Shown here piece after piece: positions 7,671 through 16,158 of a DNA stretch of 52,284 nucleotides; position 1 is the stretch's first letter, and each line of letters opens with the position of its first letter. The stretch spans positions 1 to 52,284 of the forward strand of contig NZ_JADEVV010000029.1 in NCBI RefSeq assembly GCF_015207985.1, written 5' to 3'. Position numbers and translations under genes: made by a program. The notes under the pieces are model-generated. The model was not told the origin of the DNA. It was given only the letters and a program-made list of their open reading frames with translations, and did no database searches. The stretch is from Synechocystis salina LEGE 00031. GTDB lineage: Bacteria; Cyanobacteriota; Cyanobacteriia; Cyanobacteriales; Microcystaceae.

Positions 7671-10175
7671 ATGGCTTTCAAAAAACCAACTCAGGCGCTT
7701 GGTCTACTAGGGGCATGGTTAATGCTCGGAGCCTGGAGTAGCGACACGGATCACCATAGTATCAGTTCTCCGCCGGCTTTGGCTGACCTATCATTGGTCT
7801 CCAACAAAAAAATTCTCCCTATCTTCACTTCAAACAACTATTACAGTTCGACTACTCCTCTTTTCCCAGCAACCCTGGTTAGCCAACGTCCCAGTCAATC
7901 CGGCGATCGTTCCATTTTAATTGTCGAAGAAGAGGAAGATAATTTTGCCGTTCTCCAAGCCATTACTCTCACCGTTGATAACGTAATTTTGCATATTAAT
8001 GGGCAACAAACCGCCGCTGAGCTGATCTTAGATCCTCGCACCAATCGTTTAGCTCTAGTGGTAGAAGGAGTAAAACTAGCCGATTCCATCCCCATCAACC
8101 AGGACAATGCCGGCCCCGATGGCACTCTGATGAAACGTCGCCTCAAAATTAAACAATTAGACCGGGGTGTGGTGGAAGTTAGTCTTAATGCCCAGGAACA
8201 AAGTTGGGCCGTCCGCTCCCATAGCCAAGGTTTACTCTTAGCCCCTATGGCGATCGCCAGCACAGAGGAAACCCTAGAAGTTGAAGTTAGGGAGGAGGTT
8301 AGTCAAGGAGAATTATCAGCTGAAGAAACTTTAATGCTTTCTGAGGCAACGGCGATCGGCGGAGAAGGAGCAGAAGGAACAAGTGTAGAAACAACAGTTA
8401 CAGAATCTTCTCACCTTACCCAAACTGACAAACTCGAGATTATTACTGGCCCCATTGACCCCACATTTTCTCCCGAAGAAAGTACCACTGAAATTATAGA
8501 AACAGCAATAGAAAACGATAGTAGTCAAGAAAAAATAGAAGTAGCTCAGACTGATCAAATAGAAACAACAGAAGTTGAAATCATAGAAACCGAAACCCTT
8601 GACAGTGTTGAATTTATCCGAGAGCAAGGGGCGGAAGAATCTCCCCAAAAACAGCCTGAAATTACCACACCTTTATTACGCCAACCTTTAAGACTATTAC
8701 ACCTGCCCACAGCCAACCAACTTTTGCAGGGACAAGTACTGGGCACATTTGGTCAGACCCAAACCTTTGGTGGGCCAGGTACGGGTAATCAAACCTATTT
8801 TATTTATGCTGACTGGGGACTAATCAATGACCTCCAAGTCGGTTGGTCTTTTATGTACAATGACGACCCGACCTACAACGCTGTTAATGGATCTTTTATC
8901 GAGCAGTTATATCAATCCACGGGTCCTAACCTAAAATACAACATTTACAGCGATGAAAATTGGGGTATCGGCGTCCTAGGTTCCATTGAGCAATTTCAAA
9001 TTTATAGTGGCCCTGGACTATTCAATAATGCCACTTCTCCCACCTTGAGTAGAACTGTTGCCGGGACCGTACAACTCCCCATTTCTTATAACTTGAGTGA
9101 ACAATTTCAGGTTACTTTTACACCGGCAGTTAATATCTTTTCTGATAGTCTCAATAGCGTTCCTTTTTACGGCACGGTCTTTAGCGTGGGATTGGGAGCA
9201 AATTGGCGTGTTTCCGAGCAACTTTCTCTTTTTGGCAATACCGTGGTTCCCCTATCGGGCGGCAATTCTATCAACACATCTAGGGAAATATCTAAAACTC
9301 CCATTTGGTCTTTCGGTGCTAGTTATGCATTTAGTAAAGCTGTAGGTTTTGAATTGAGCTTAACCAACGCCTTTGGCGGTACCCCGGCTACCGGTGTTTT
9401 AACTTTACCCACCGCTGCTAATGAAATTTTGCTGGGAGCTCAGTTCAAAATAGCCCCCCTGGGCAAAGAGGTTCATCATGTTGACTATACCGACCGGCAA
9501 AAAAGACTATTGTTTGACTGGTTTACCCTCACAACTCCCTACGTTTTTCCCACCGATGATTTCGGCATACGTTTTACAGCGGATACGGGGGGCAGTGTGG
9601 GTGGAGGAATTTTTTACAGCGTTTTGCAAAATTTCCAAATGGAGTTGCTCCTTTCTTCCATTGGTGGTTTTGACACCCAATCAGTTATAGACTCATCCCA
9701 GGGAACAGCGACCCAATGGCGTTTAGGGGGCAAGCTTTTATTTTTAAACCAAGCCGATGGGGATCCCCTCTCAATCAGTGGCCGTTTGACTGGTGGTCGT
9801 GATATCAGTGAAGCAGAACAAGGATATTTTATGCTTGAATTTCCCTTTATGTATGAAGTCAATAATCAATTAGCTTTGCTATTTTCTCCCAAGGCTGCAA
9901 TTACTGGTGGCAAAACTCCGGTGGGTTTGGGGTTAGGGGCGAATTATCAGATTTCCCCTGTCATACAACTAATTGCGGAAGTGACTCCCCTTGTGACTGG
10001 TGAAAGACTGGTATGGTCAGCCGGTTTAAGACTATTCCCTTTGGAAAACTTGGCGATCGATTTAATGGGCACCAATGCCACCAGTCAGCTTGATTTGGGA
10101 GAATTACTGGCGGAGCCGGGCACTCGCTTCTCCGCAGGCATACAATGGCGCTTTGGACAGGGCTCTAGTAAATAA
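7671..10175 (+). CDS. Predicted outer-membrane beta-barrel protein with acidic linker
   Basis: The 834-residue product begins with a hydrophobic signal segment (LGLLGAWLMLGAW). Residues about 85-200 form a beta-rich domain (VDNVILHINGQQTAAELILD and following). A Glu/Thr-rich acidic linker runs from about 205 to 330. From about 340 to the end, alternating short strands with aromatic girdles and Gly/Asn turns suggest two barrel-like repeats, and the chain ends in RFSAGIQWRFGQGSSK. This architecture fits an exported outer-membrane protein. I cannot name a characterised family and there is no SLH porin domain. ATG at 7671 is preferred over GTG at 7656. It has no operon partner. Confidence 0.65.
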   Translation: MAFKKPTQALGLLGAWLMLGAWSSDTDHHSISSPPALADLSLVSNKKILPIFTSNNYYSSTTPLFPATLVSQRPSQSGDRSILIVEEEEDNFAVLQAITLTVDNVILHINGQQTAAELILDPRTNRLALVVEGVKLADSIPINQDNAGPDGTLMKRRLKIKQLDRGVVEVSLNAQEQSWAVRSHSQGLLLAPMAIASTEETLEVEVREEVSQGELSAEETLMLSEATAIGGEGAEGTSVETTVTESSHLTQTDKLEIITGPIDPTFSPEESTTEIIETAIENDSSQEKIEVAQTDQIETTEVEIIETETLDSVEFIREQGAEESPQKQPEITTPLLRQPLRLLHLPTANQLLQGQVLGTFGQTQTFGGPGTGNQTYFIYADWGLINDLQVGWSFMYNDDPTYNAVNGSFIEQLYQSTGPNLKYNIYSDENWGIGVLGSIEQFQIYSGPGLFNNATSPTLSRTVAGTVQLPISYNLSEQFQVTFTPAVNIFSDSLNSVPFYGTVFSVGLGANWRVSEQLSLFGNTVVPLSGGNSINTSREISKTPIWSFGASYAFSKAVGFELSLTNAFGGTPATGVLTLPTAANEILLGAQFKIAPLGKEVHHVDYTDRQKRLLFDWFTLTTPYVFPTDDFGIRFTADTGGSVGGGIFYSVLQNFQMELLLSSIGGFDTQSVIDSSQGTATQWRLGGKLLFLNQADGDPLSISGRLTGGRDISEAEQGYFMLEFPFMYEVNNQLALLFSPKAAITGGKTPVGLGLGANYQISPVIQLIAEVTPLVTGERLVWSAGLRLFPLENLAIDLMGTNATSQLDLGELLAEPGTRFSAGIQWRFGQGSSK

Positions 10176-10461
10176 CAAATCTATTTCTTTCTCCCTTGGG
10201 CCAATAAATCTTGGGTTTTGACTTTCCGGAATGGGGCAATTAAGATTTATGGCGGATCTGCCGCTTAGCTATATGGCCGTAGACGTAAAATCTCTGCCCT
10301 ATTCTTTTCTAAATTCCAAGCAGGCACAGCTATGGATCTTGGGCTCAGAGAAGAGGGGAAAAAACGGTGTGCCGGTGGGGACTGCTAAAATTGTGGGGTC
10401 TTCGGACCATGTCCCCGGACAAATGATCTTAATTGATGGATTGGTGTAATCGGAAACAACC

Positions 10462-11028
10462 ATGCGAATTTGGCCAGTGGTTCTGACAGGATTAGTTCTC
10501 ATTTTCCTTTCCCTTAGTGGTGGTTGGGCGATGGCCCAGACCTGGGCTCCCCATGGCCAACCGAAGGATAGCTTAATAGCCCAGGCAAGCATTCCACAGA
10601 ATTTGCCCCCAGTTATTCCTGACAATCCCCGTTCCGTTGATCCGATTCCGACCCGTTACCTGCCCGGTTTTGAGTCCTATATTGAAACCTGCACTGGCTG
10701 TCACATTGCTCTGCCACCGGAAGTGTTGCCCCTGGAGTCCTGGCAGGAAATTTTGCGCCGTCCGGATGTTCATTATGGGGTCAGCATCCCTAATATTAAT
10801 CGTCTGACCCAGTTACTCATTTGGGATTATGTGAGTACCTTCTCTCGACCATTGCCTCCCAATACTCCAGTTCCCCTCTATGCGGAGAAATCACGCTTTT
10901 TTAAGGCTCTACACCCAAGGGTTCCTATGCCAGAGGAGGTAACAAGCAATACCTGTGTCACTTGTCACCCCGGGGCAGAGGTTTTTGATTTTATTACCTT
11001 GGCTCCCCAATGGCAGGACGCTCCCTAG
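10462..11028 (+). CDS. Small exported diheme c-type cytochrome
   Basis: The 188-residue protein has a signal peptide (residues 1-25, cleavage after WAMA) and two CXXCH heme-binding motifs, CTGCH at 77-81 and CVTCH at 165-169. It should therefore carry two covalent hemes c in the periplasm or thylakoid lumen. The spacing of the two sites resembles the DHC-type diheme cytochromes rather than cytochrome c6 or cM. The linker is Pro-rich. Distal ligands are not certain; His104 and His151 are candidates. No oxidoreductase or c-type maturation gene is adjacent. Redox partner unknown. The stretch 10176-10461 before it holds only short ORFs with no recognisable features. Confidence 0.8.
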   Translation: MRIWPVVLTGLVLIFLSLSGGWAMAQTWAPHGQPKDSLIAQASIPQNLPPVIPDNPRSVDPIPTRYLPGFESYIETCTGCHIALPPEVLPLESWQEILRRPDVHYGVSIPNINRLTQLLIWDYVSTFSRPLPPNTPVPLYAEKSRFFKALHPRVPMPEEVTSNTCVTCHPGAEVFDFITLAPQWQDAP

Positions 11029-11102
11029 GCAAAGGCTGATCTAAACAGGCAAATGCCACTGAAAATAGTTTTTGCCCTGCCCGAGGAAGGGGGATTGTGC
11101 GC

Positions 11103-12182
11103 CTACGAAGCTAGTACTGAAGGAGTTTTGGCAAAAATCATCCGACCAGCGGAGGTTTGTAAAGCTGAAGTGACAATGACCTGCAGTTCTGAGCCCACAT
11201 GGTTGCGTCCTTCTTCCACCACCACCATGGTGCCATCTTCTAGATAACCTACTCCCTGGGAAGCTTCCTTGCCTTGTTTGACAATTTTTAATGCGAGGGA
11301 ATCCCCTGGCAGGTAAATGGGGCGCACTGCCTGGGCTAAATCGTTAACGTTGAGAATTTGTACTTTCTGCAAATTGGCAACTTTGCTGAGGTTGTAATCA
11401 TTGGTCAGTAAAATGCCATTGATTTCCTGAGCCAAATGGACTAGTTTGGCGTCCACGGTGGCAATGTCGTCATAATCAGCAGAATGAATGACAATGCTTT
11501 CGGGAAAATCTGCCTGGATACTGCCCAGAATGTCCAAGCCCCGCCGGCCGCGCACCCGTTTTTGGTCGTTGCTCGCATCGGCTAATTGTTGCAGTTCCGC
11601 CAAGACAAATTGGGGCACTAATACCTGACCTTCAATAAAACCGGTGGCCAATAGGGGTTCAATGCGGCCGTCGATAATGCAACTGGTATCAACAATTTTG
11701 GGCGCGATGGGTTTGAGGGTGCCCTCGGCCAACAACATGGTTTCAATACTATTGGGGTTAATGAGGCGCATGAAGGTGCGGCCATGGGTGTCGGCCAAAC
11801 TAATGCCAAGAAAGGCAAAAATAATACTGCCAAACACTGCCAGGGTGGGCTTAATAAACGAAAATTCCCCTGGAATGGGTAACAGAAAGATGGGGGCAAG
11901 CATGAGGTTAGCAATCAACAAACCAATGACCAAACCCACTGCCCTGGTGAGAATGGTTTCAATGGGAGTTTGACGAATCTGGTTTTCCAATCTGCGATAG
12001 GTAGTTTGGGCCACTAGCCCGATCGCCAAGCCGATAATGGACATGAATCCTGCCGCCAGCCATCGCAGGGCGTCCATGTTAGAAATCTGCATCTGTACGG
12101 AATCCGGTAACAGATCCACCACGGCGAAGCCGACCCCTGCAAAGGTGAAAATGGAGAGGAGAATAATAACGGCGTCTAACAT
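11103..12182 (-). CDS. Membrane-anchored PIN-TRAM domain protein (YacL-like)
   Basis: The 359-residue product has four hydrophobic segments in the first 130 residues. A PIN nuclease-like domain follows from about 165 to 290: DTSCIIDGRI carries the first acidic residue, then LAELQQLAD, VDAKLVHLA and LLTNDYNLSKVA. A C-terminal TRAM RNA-binding domain (about 295-350) includes GKEASQGVGYLEDGTMVVVEEG. This matches the YacL-type PIN-TRAM family common in Gram-positives and cyanobacteria. It is not a VapC toxin: it is long, membrane-bound and has no adjacent cognate antitoxin on its strand. It probably acts on RNA at the membrane; the substrate is unknown. Confidence 0.88.
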   Translation of the reverse strand: MLDAVIILLSIFTFAGVGFAVVDLLPDSVQMQISNMDALRWLAAGFMSIIGLAIGLVAQTTYRRLENQIRQTPIETILTRAVGLVIGLLIANLMLAPIFLLPIPGEFSFIKPTLAVFGSIIFAFLGISLADTHGRTFMRLINPNSIETMLLAEGTLKPIAPKIVDTSCIIDGRIEPLLATGFIEGQVLVPQFVLAELQQLADASNDQKRVRGRRGLDILGSIQADFPESIVIHSADYDDIATVDAKLVHLAQEINGILLTNDYNLSKVANLQKVQILNVNDLAQAVRPIYLPGDSLALKIVKQGKEASQGVGYLEDGTMVVVEEGRNHVGSELQVIVTSALQTSAGRMIFAKTPSVLAS

Positions 12183-12357
12183 GGCAGAGTTATGGAACTG
12201 GCGTTGATAACTTGGAGGCGGCAGGAAGTTTACAAAAATTGTTCAATCTGGATGGATTTTCCCAATTGGTAACTTTTCCTGAAGTTCCATATATTATATC
12301 CGCCTGGCCTGAAACTGATGGGATAGTATAATTGGTGAAGACCTCGTTTCTAAAGCC

Positions 12358-12588
12358 ATGAATGATAATACCTCCGCCTCGCTTCGGGACTCTGAAAAAA
12401 TAGAAGTTTCCATTCAGTTGGACTCGGATCTGATGGATCAAATTCAGCATTTGACCAATGAGCCGAATCGGGTAATTGAAATGGCTGTGAAGCAATGGCT
12501 AAGGGGGGAAAAACAACGGGATGATGAGCTAACCCGCAACTTACGCCGCAATCCCCCTGTTCCCCCCCGGGGAGAGTGGAACGACTAA
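12358..12588 (+). CDS. Small ribbon-helix-helix-like protein
   Basis: The 76-residue product has the layout of a ribbon-helix-helix DNA-binding domain: a strand KIEVSIQLD (about 14-22), helix DLMDQIQHLTN and helix PNRVIEMAVKQWLRGE. A charged tail with NPPVPPRGEW follows. RHH proteins bind DNA as dimers and include many antitoxins and small repressors. No toxin gene is next to it on the same strand; the PIN-TRAM gene starts 175 bp away on the other strand. Start ATG at 12358. The histidine kinase gene follows after about 90 bp. Confidence 0.65.
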   Translation: MNDNTSASLRDSEKIEVSIQLDSDLMDQIQHLTNEPNRVIEMAVKQWLRGEKQRDDELTRNLRRNPPVPPRGEWND

Positions 12589-12675
12589 TTTTTCTGGCTT
12601 TCTCAGGGAGAGATAGACTCCATGGTTGGTTGTGCTATTTCTTCCCCTGACTCCATCACTTAACCACTTTTTGAC

Positions 12676-13974
12676 ATGGGACAGCCGAGCGATTTAACGG
12701 AATCCACCCTCAGATTTTCTTCTTTGGATCCTCTGCACCCCCCTGTTATTTCCCAACTGACGGCGATCGCCAAAAGGATCCGACGCAATAGCCTCCATCT
12801 GCCAACCATTTGGCAAGAGGCGGTGGATAGTATTGGTTCTACCTTGGGGGTAAGCCGTTGCCTGTTGTTGACCAGAGATACCCAAAGTCGTCACCTACAG
12901 ATTGAAGCGGAATTTTGCCAGCCTACGGTAGCGGCGTTCACCAACCTGATTGTGCCGGAGGAAAGTGAAATTTGGCGGCGGCTATTTGAGCAACACCAAC
13001 CCCTCACCCTCTACGATATCCAGTTTCAAGGGGAGGATTTGGCGGGGCTGTGGATTTTCCCTACCCTCTACCAAGACCAAGCCAATGGCTATCTCTGTTT
13101 GCAACAACTGAGCCCAGCCCCCGGCCCCTGGCATCCAGAAACGGAAGCCCTGCTCCAGGAATTGGCCGAGCAAACCGGAACGGCGATCGCCCATGCCACC
13201 CTCTACCAAGAATTAAGACAGGCCACCAAAGCGGCGGAGGAAGCATCCCGACTCAAAAGTGAATTCCTGGCCAGCACCACCCACGAACTCCGCACCCCGT
13301 TAAATGGCATCATCGGCTTTTTGCGGCTAATTTTAGATGACATGGCAGATTCTGAAGCAGAAAGGCATGAATTTATCGAAGAAGCTTACCAGTCTGCCCT
13401 ATTGCTGCTGAATTTAATTAACGACATCCTCGACCTAGCCAAAATTGAAGCGGGGCGAGTGGGCATTGAATTGGAAGTGGTGGATTTTGGTGAAGTACTC
13501 CAGGCGACGGAAAATTTTGCCCTACCCCAAGCCCAAAATAAGGGCCTCAGCTTTTGCCTAACGGCTCCTCCCCAAAGACCCCTAGCGGTTTACGGCAATC
13601 AGCGTTGGTTGCTGCAGGTGATGCTGAATATTGTCGGCAACGCCCTCAAATTTACCCATGAAGGGGGTATCACAGTGACGGTGGAAGTGGTACCTCGCAC
13701 TGTAGTTTGGGAAGGGGTGCAAAAACCAGGATTATTAAAAGTGAGCGTGGCAGACACGGGGATTGGGGTTTCCCTGGAGCAACAGTCCAAGTTATTTAAA
13801 AAATTTGTTCAAATTGATGGCTCCCATTCCAAAGCCTATGGAGGTACAGGATTGGGACTGGTAATTTCCCAAAAGCTGGTGGAAACAATGGGGGGCAAGG
13901 TGGCTTTTTTTAGCATGGGGGAAGGATTGGGGTCCACCGTCACCTTCACTGTTTTGCTAGAGGAATTACCCTAA
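12676..13974 (+). CDS. Sensor histidine kinase, GAF-HisKA-HATPase_c
   Basis: The 432-residue soluble kinase has an N-terminal GAF-like sensor (about 40-178), a HisKA dimerisation domain with TTHELRTPLNGIIGF (phospho-acceptor His203) and a HATPase_c domain with N box MLNIVGNALKFT, G1 box VADTGIGVS and G2 box GGTGLGLVISQKL. All kinase boxes look intact. No transmembrane segment, PAS or receiver domain is present, and no response regulator is adjacent, so it is an orphan kinase. The GAF lacks a bilin-type cysteine motif, so the ligand is unknown. Its stop codon overlaps the convergent M48 gene by 4 bp. Confidence 0.92.
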   Translation: MGQPSDLTESTLRFSSLDPLHPPVISQLTAIAKRIRRNSLHLPTIWQEAVDSIGSTLGVSRCLLLTRDTQSRHLQIEAEFCQPTVAAFTNLIVPEESEIWRRLFEQHQPLTLYDIQFQGEDLAGLWIFPTLYQDQANGYLCLQQLSPAPGPWHPETEALLQELAEQTGTAIAHATLYQELRQATKAAEEASRLKSEFLASTTHELRTPLNGIIGFLRLILDDMADSEAERHEFIEEAYQSALLLLNLINDILDLAKIEAGRVGIELEVVDFGEVLQATENFALPQAQNKGLSFCLTAPPQRPLAVYGNQRWLLQVMLNIVGNALKFTHEGGITVTVEVVPRTVVWEGVQKPGLLKVSVADTGIGVSLEQQSKLFKKFVQIDGSHSKAYGGTGLGLVISQKLVETMGGKVAFFSMGEGLGSTVTFTVLLEELP

Positions 13975-14816
13975 CGGAGGGTGGGGACCTGACGGCCAAT
14001 GCGGCGGCTATAGGCTTGGGAGTCCAACCCATCCCCTTGGTAAAGGTATTGGGGCGGAATGCTCCTCTGCAGTGAGGTAATGCGATTTTGGGTGAGGGGA
14101 TGACTGCTGAGGAACTCTGGAGCGGCGCCACTCTGTCGCTGTAGTTTTTCCATAAAACTAACCATGCCTGCGGGGGCATAGCCTGCCCGCACTAGATTCC
14201 TTAACCCCATGGCATCGGCGTTTAATTCATCTTCCCGGCTCATGGGCAGATTGAAGCCCAGTTGCATTGCCATTTGGACAATGTTATTTTCCCGCATACC
14301 AGCGGCGGAAATTAATCCCTGGGAAAGGCCCACATCCCGCATTCTAGTTACGGCGTCCCGATCAGCAATGTGGGCAATTTCGTGCGCGATGACACTGGCT
14401 AACTCGGCTTCATTTTCGGCGGCGGCAATCAGGCCAGTATTAATGTAAACAAACCCCCCCATGGTGGCAAAGGCGTTAATTCTGCGGTCATCCACCACCT
14501 GGAATGTGTAGGGAATATTGGGTCGGCTACTGGTGCGGGCTAACCGTTGGCCAATTTCGTCGATGTAACCCTGCAATTGGCGATCGCCGTGGGGACGAAA
14601 TTCTCCCCGTTGGTAGAGTTGCTGATTAATCTGTTGCCCCAACCGTACTTCCTGCTGGTCAGAAAGATTGGAAAGTTGAATCACCTGTAGCCCTTGGAGC
14701 AATAAATTCATCCAGGATTGGGCCCCCGCTGGAGACGCAACCCCGACGGTAACAGTGGTGGTGAGAACAACAGTTAGAATCCAAGCAGCAAAACTTTGAT
14801 AGCGACGAAAACCCAT
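13971..14816 (-). CDS. Exported M48 family zinc metallopeptidase
   Basis: The 281-residue protein has a signal peptide (residues about 10-32, ending SPAGA) and an M48 peptidase domain. The zinc motif HEIAH lies at 145-149 and the downstream ligand region EDELNADAMG at 196-205. This is the compact BepA/YfgC-like or Oma1-like exported class without TPRs. Such enzymes act in envelope protein quality control. It is convergent with the histidine kinase gene, overlapping it by 4 bp. The 324 bp upstream (14817-15140) contain no gene or hairpin that I can support. Confidence 0.88.
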   Translation of the reverse strand: MGFRRYQSFAAWILTVVLTTTVTVGVASPAGAQSWMNLLLQGLQVIQLSNLSDQQEVRLGQQINQQLYQRGEFRPHGDRQLQGYIDEIGQRLARTSSRPNIPYTFQVVDDRRINAFATMGGFVYINTGLIAAAENEAELASVIAHEIAHIADRDAVTRMRDVGLSQGLISAAGMRENNIVQMAMQLGFNLPMSREDELNADAMGLRNLVRAGYAPAGMVSFMEKLQRQSGAAPEFLSSHPLTQNRITSLQRSIPPQYLYQGDGLDSQAYSRRIGRQVPTLR

Positions 14817-15140
14817 CTCGAATTAAGCCCAATTAATTCACAGCATCAGCCGGGGCTGCCATGGAACGGTAAAAGAATAGTTGGGGAGAATAAACTAGGG
14901 CAGAATCGGCCACAGCAGGCCAACTAATCATTACCATGCCAAGGATAGCCATCGACGGATAGATCAATCCTATGGCCGGGAACCTAGGGCCTCTCCCTGC
15001 CCTATGGCAGTTCTTGATTTGCTCTAATCCAATCGAACCACTGGACTAACTCCTCAGTCGCCTAGGTTTCCTTAAATTTCTCACTACTTTGTACTAACTT
15101 TATCGTAGTTCACCGCCATGGCCCCGGTTTCATGGTGTGG

Positions 15141-15662
15141 CTAGTCCTGGGCTAAGGCTTCTAGCAAGAGCGCCATTTGGCTAATCAAATCCTGCTTAAC
15201 CAATGGTTCTAGGGGCTTACGGTCGGCGATTTGAGGACGATCAAAGTATCGACCCAGCCCTTCTTTCACCTGTTGTTGGATGAGAAATTCCAGTTCTTCG
15301 GAGGCCCGTTGACGTTGATATTCGGCCCCTTCTTCGGAGGTGGCGTACAGAGGCGGTAAGCGGTTGAGGGCATAGGCGGCAATGTCGGCAATATCAGGTT
15401 GTTTTTCCGTGGTTTTCTGATACTTAGACACCTGGGAAACCACCTCCGTCAGAACCATTTCTTCCATGACGTTAATAAACTGTTTGTGGGGCATGGCCAC
15501 CACATCCCCGGCCAATAGGGCCGCCATCAGGCGATCAAGCGCTTCGTATTCCCCTTGATCCAAATCCACCCCACTTTCACAAAGACGACCCACTTCTGCT
15601 TCCATAGCGGGGGTAAGGTATCCATCCTGGACGGCTTTAGCGAAGATTTCTTGGATGCTCAT
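15141..15662 (-). CDS. comFB: ComFB-type cyclic dinucleotide receptor
   Basis: The 173-residue protein contains a ComFB domain (about 55-155) with INVMEEMVLTEVV and DIAAYALNRLPPLYATSEEGAEYQRQR. The ALNRLPPLY block is the family signature. From the literature as I recall it, the PCC 6803 homologue binds c-di-AMP and c-di-GMP and affects natural competence, and a Nostoc homologue is a c-di-GMP receptor controlling cell size. The N-terminal 55 residues form a helical extension. It is soluble. It lies just downstream of hfq on the same strand (178-bp gap), in keeping with a competence and motility context. A second ComFB-domain gene occurs at 45201. Confidence 0.85.
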   Translation of the reverse strand: MSIQEIFAKAVQDGYLTPAMEAEVGRLCESGVDLDQGEYEALDRLMAALLAGDVVAMPHKQFINVMEEMVLTEVVSQVSKYQKTTEKQPDIADIAAYALNRLPPLYATSEEGAEYQRQRASEELEFLIQQQVKEGLGRYFDRPQIADRKPLEPLVKQDLISQMALLLEALAQD

Positions 15663-15840
15663 GGGGGAGTTAATTCGGAGTGGAAGGGCTGACTTTGGGA
15701 GGAAAAAAGGACAGAGTTCTGGGACAGGTGCCGGCCATGGAGATTAGCTTAGTTCTATCAACGGGCCACAAAAACATGGTTTAACAATGTTGTTTAATCA
15801 TATCTTTGGCCATTCATTGCTTTGACTGGATTATTAATTC

Positions 15841-16149
<309 letters not shown>

Positions 16150-16158
16150 TCAACAAAT

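Noticed and set aside
10231-10449. 72-codon + strand frame before the diheme cytochrome gene
   Set aside because: No ribosome site, no domain, and composition not convincing; treated as non-coding.
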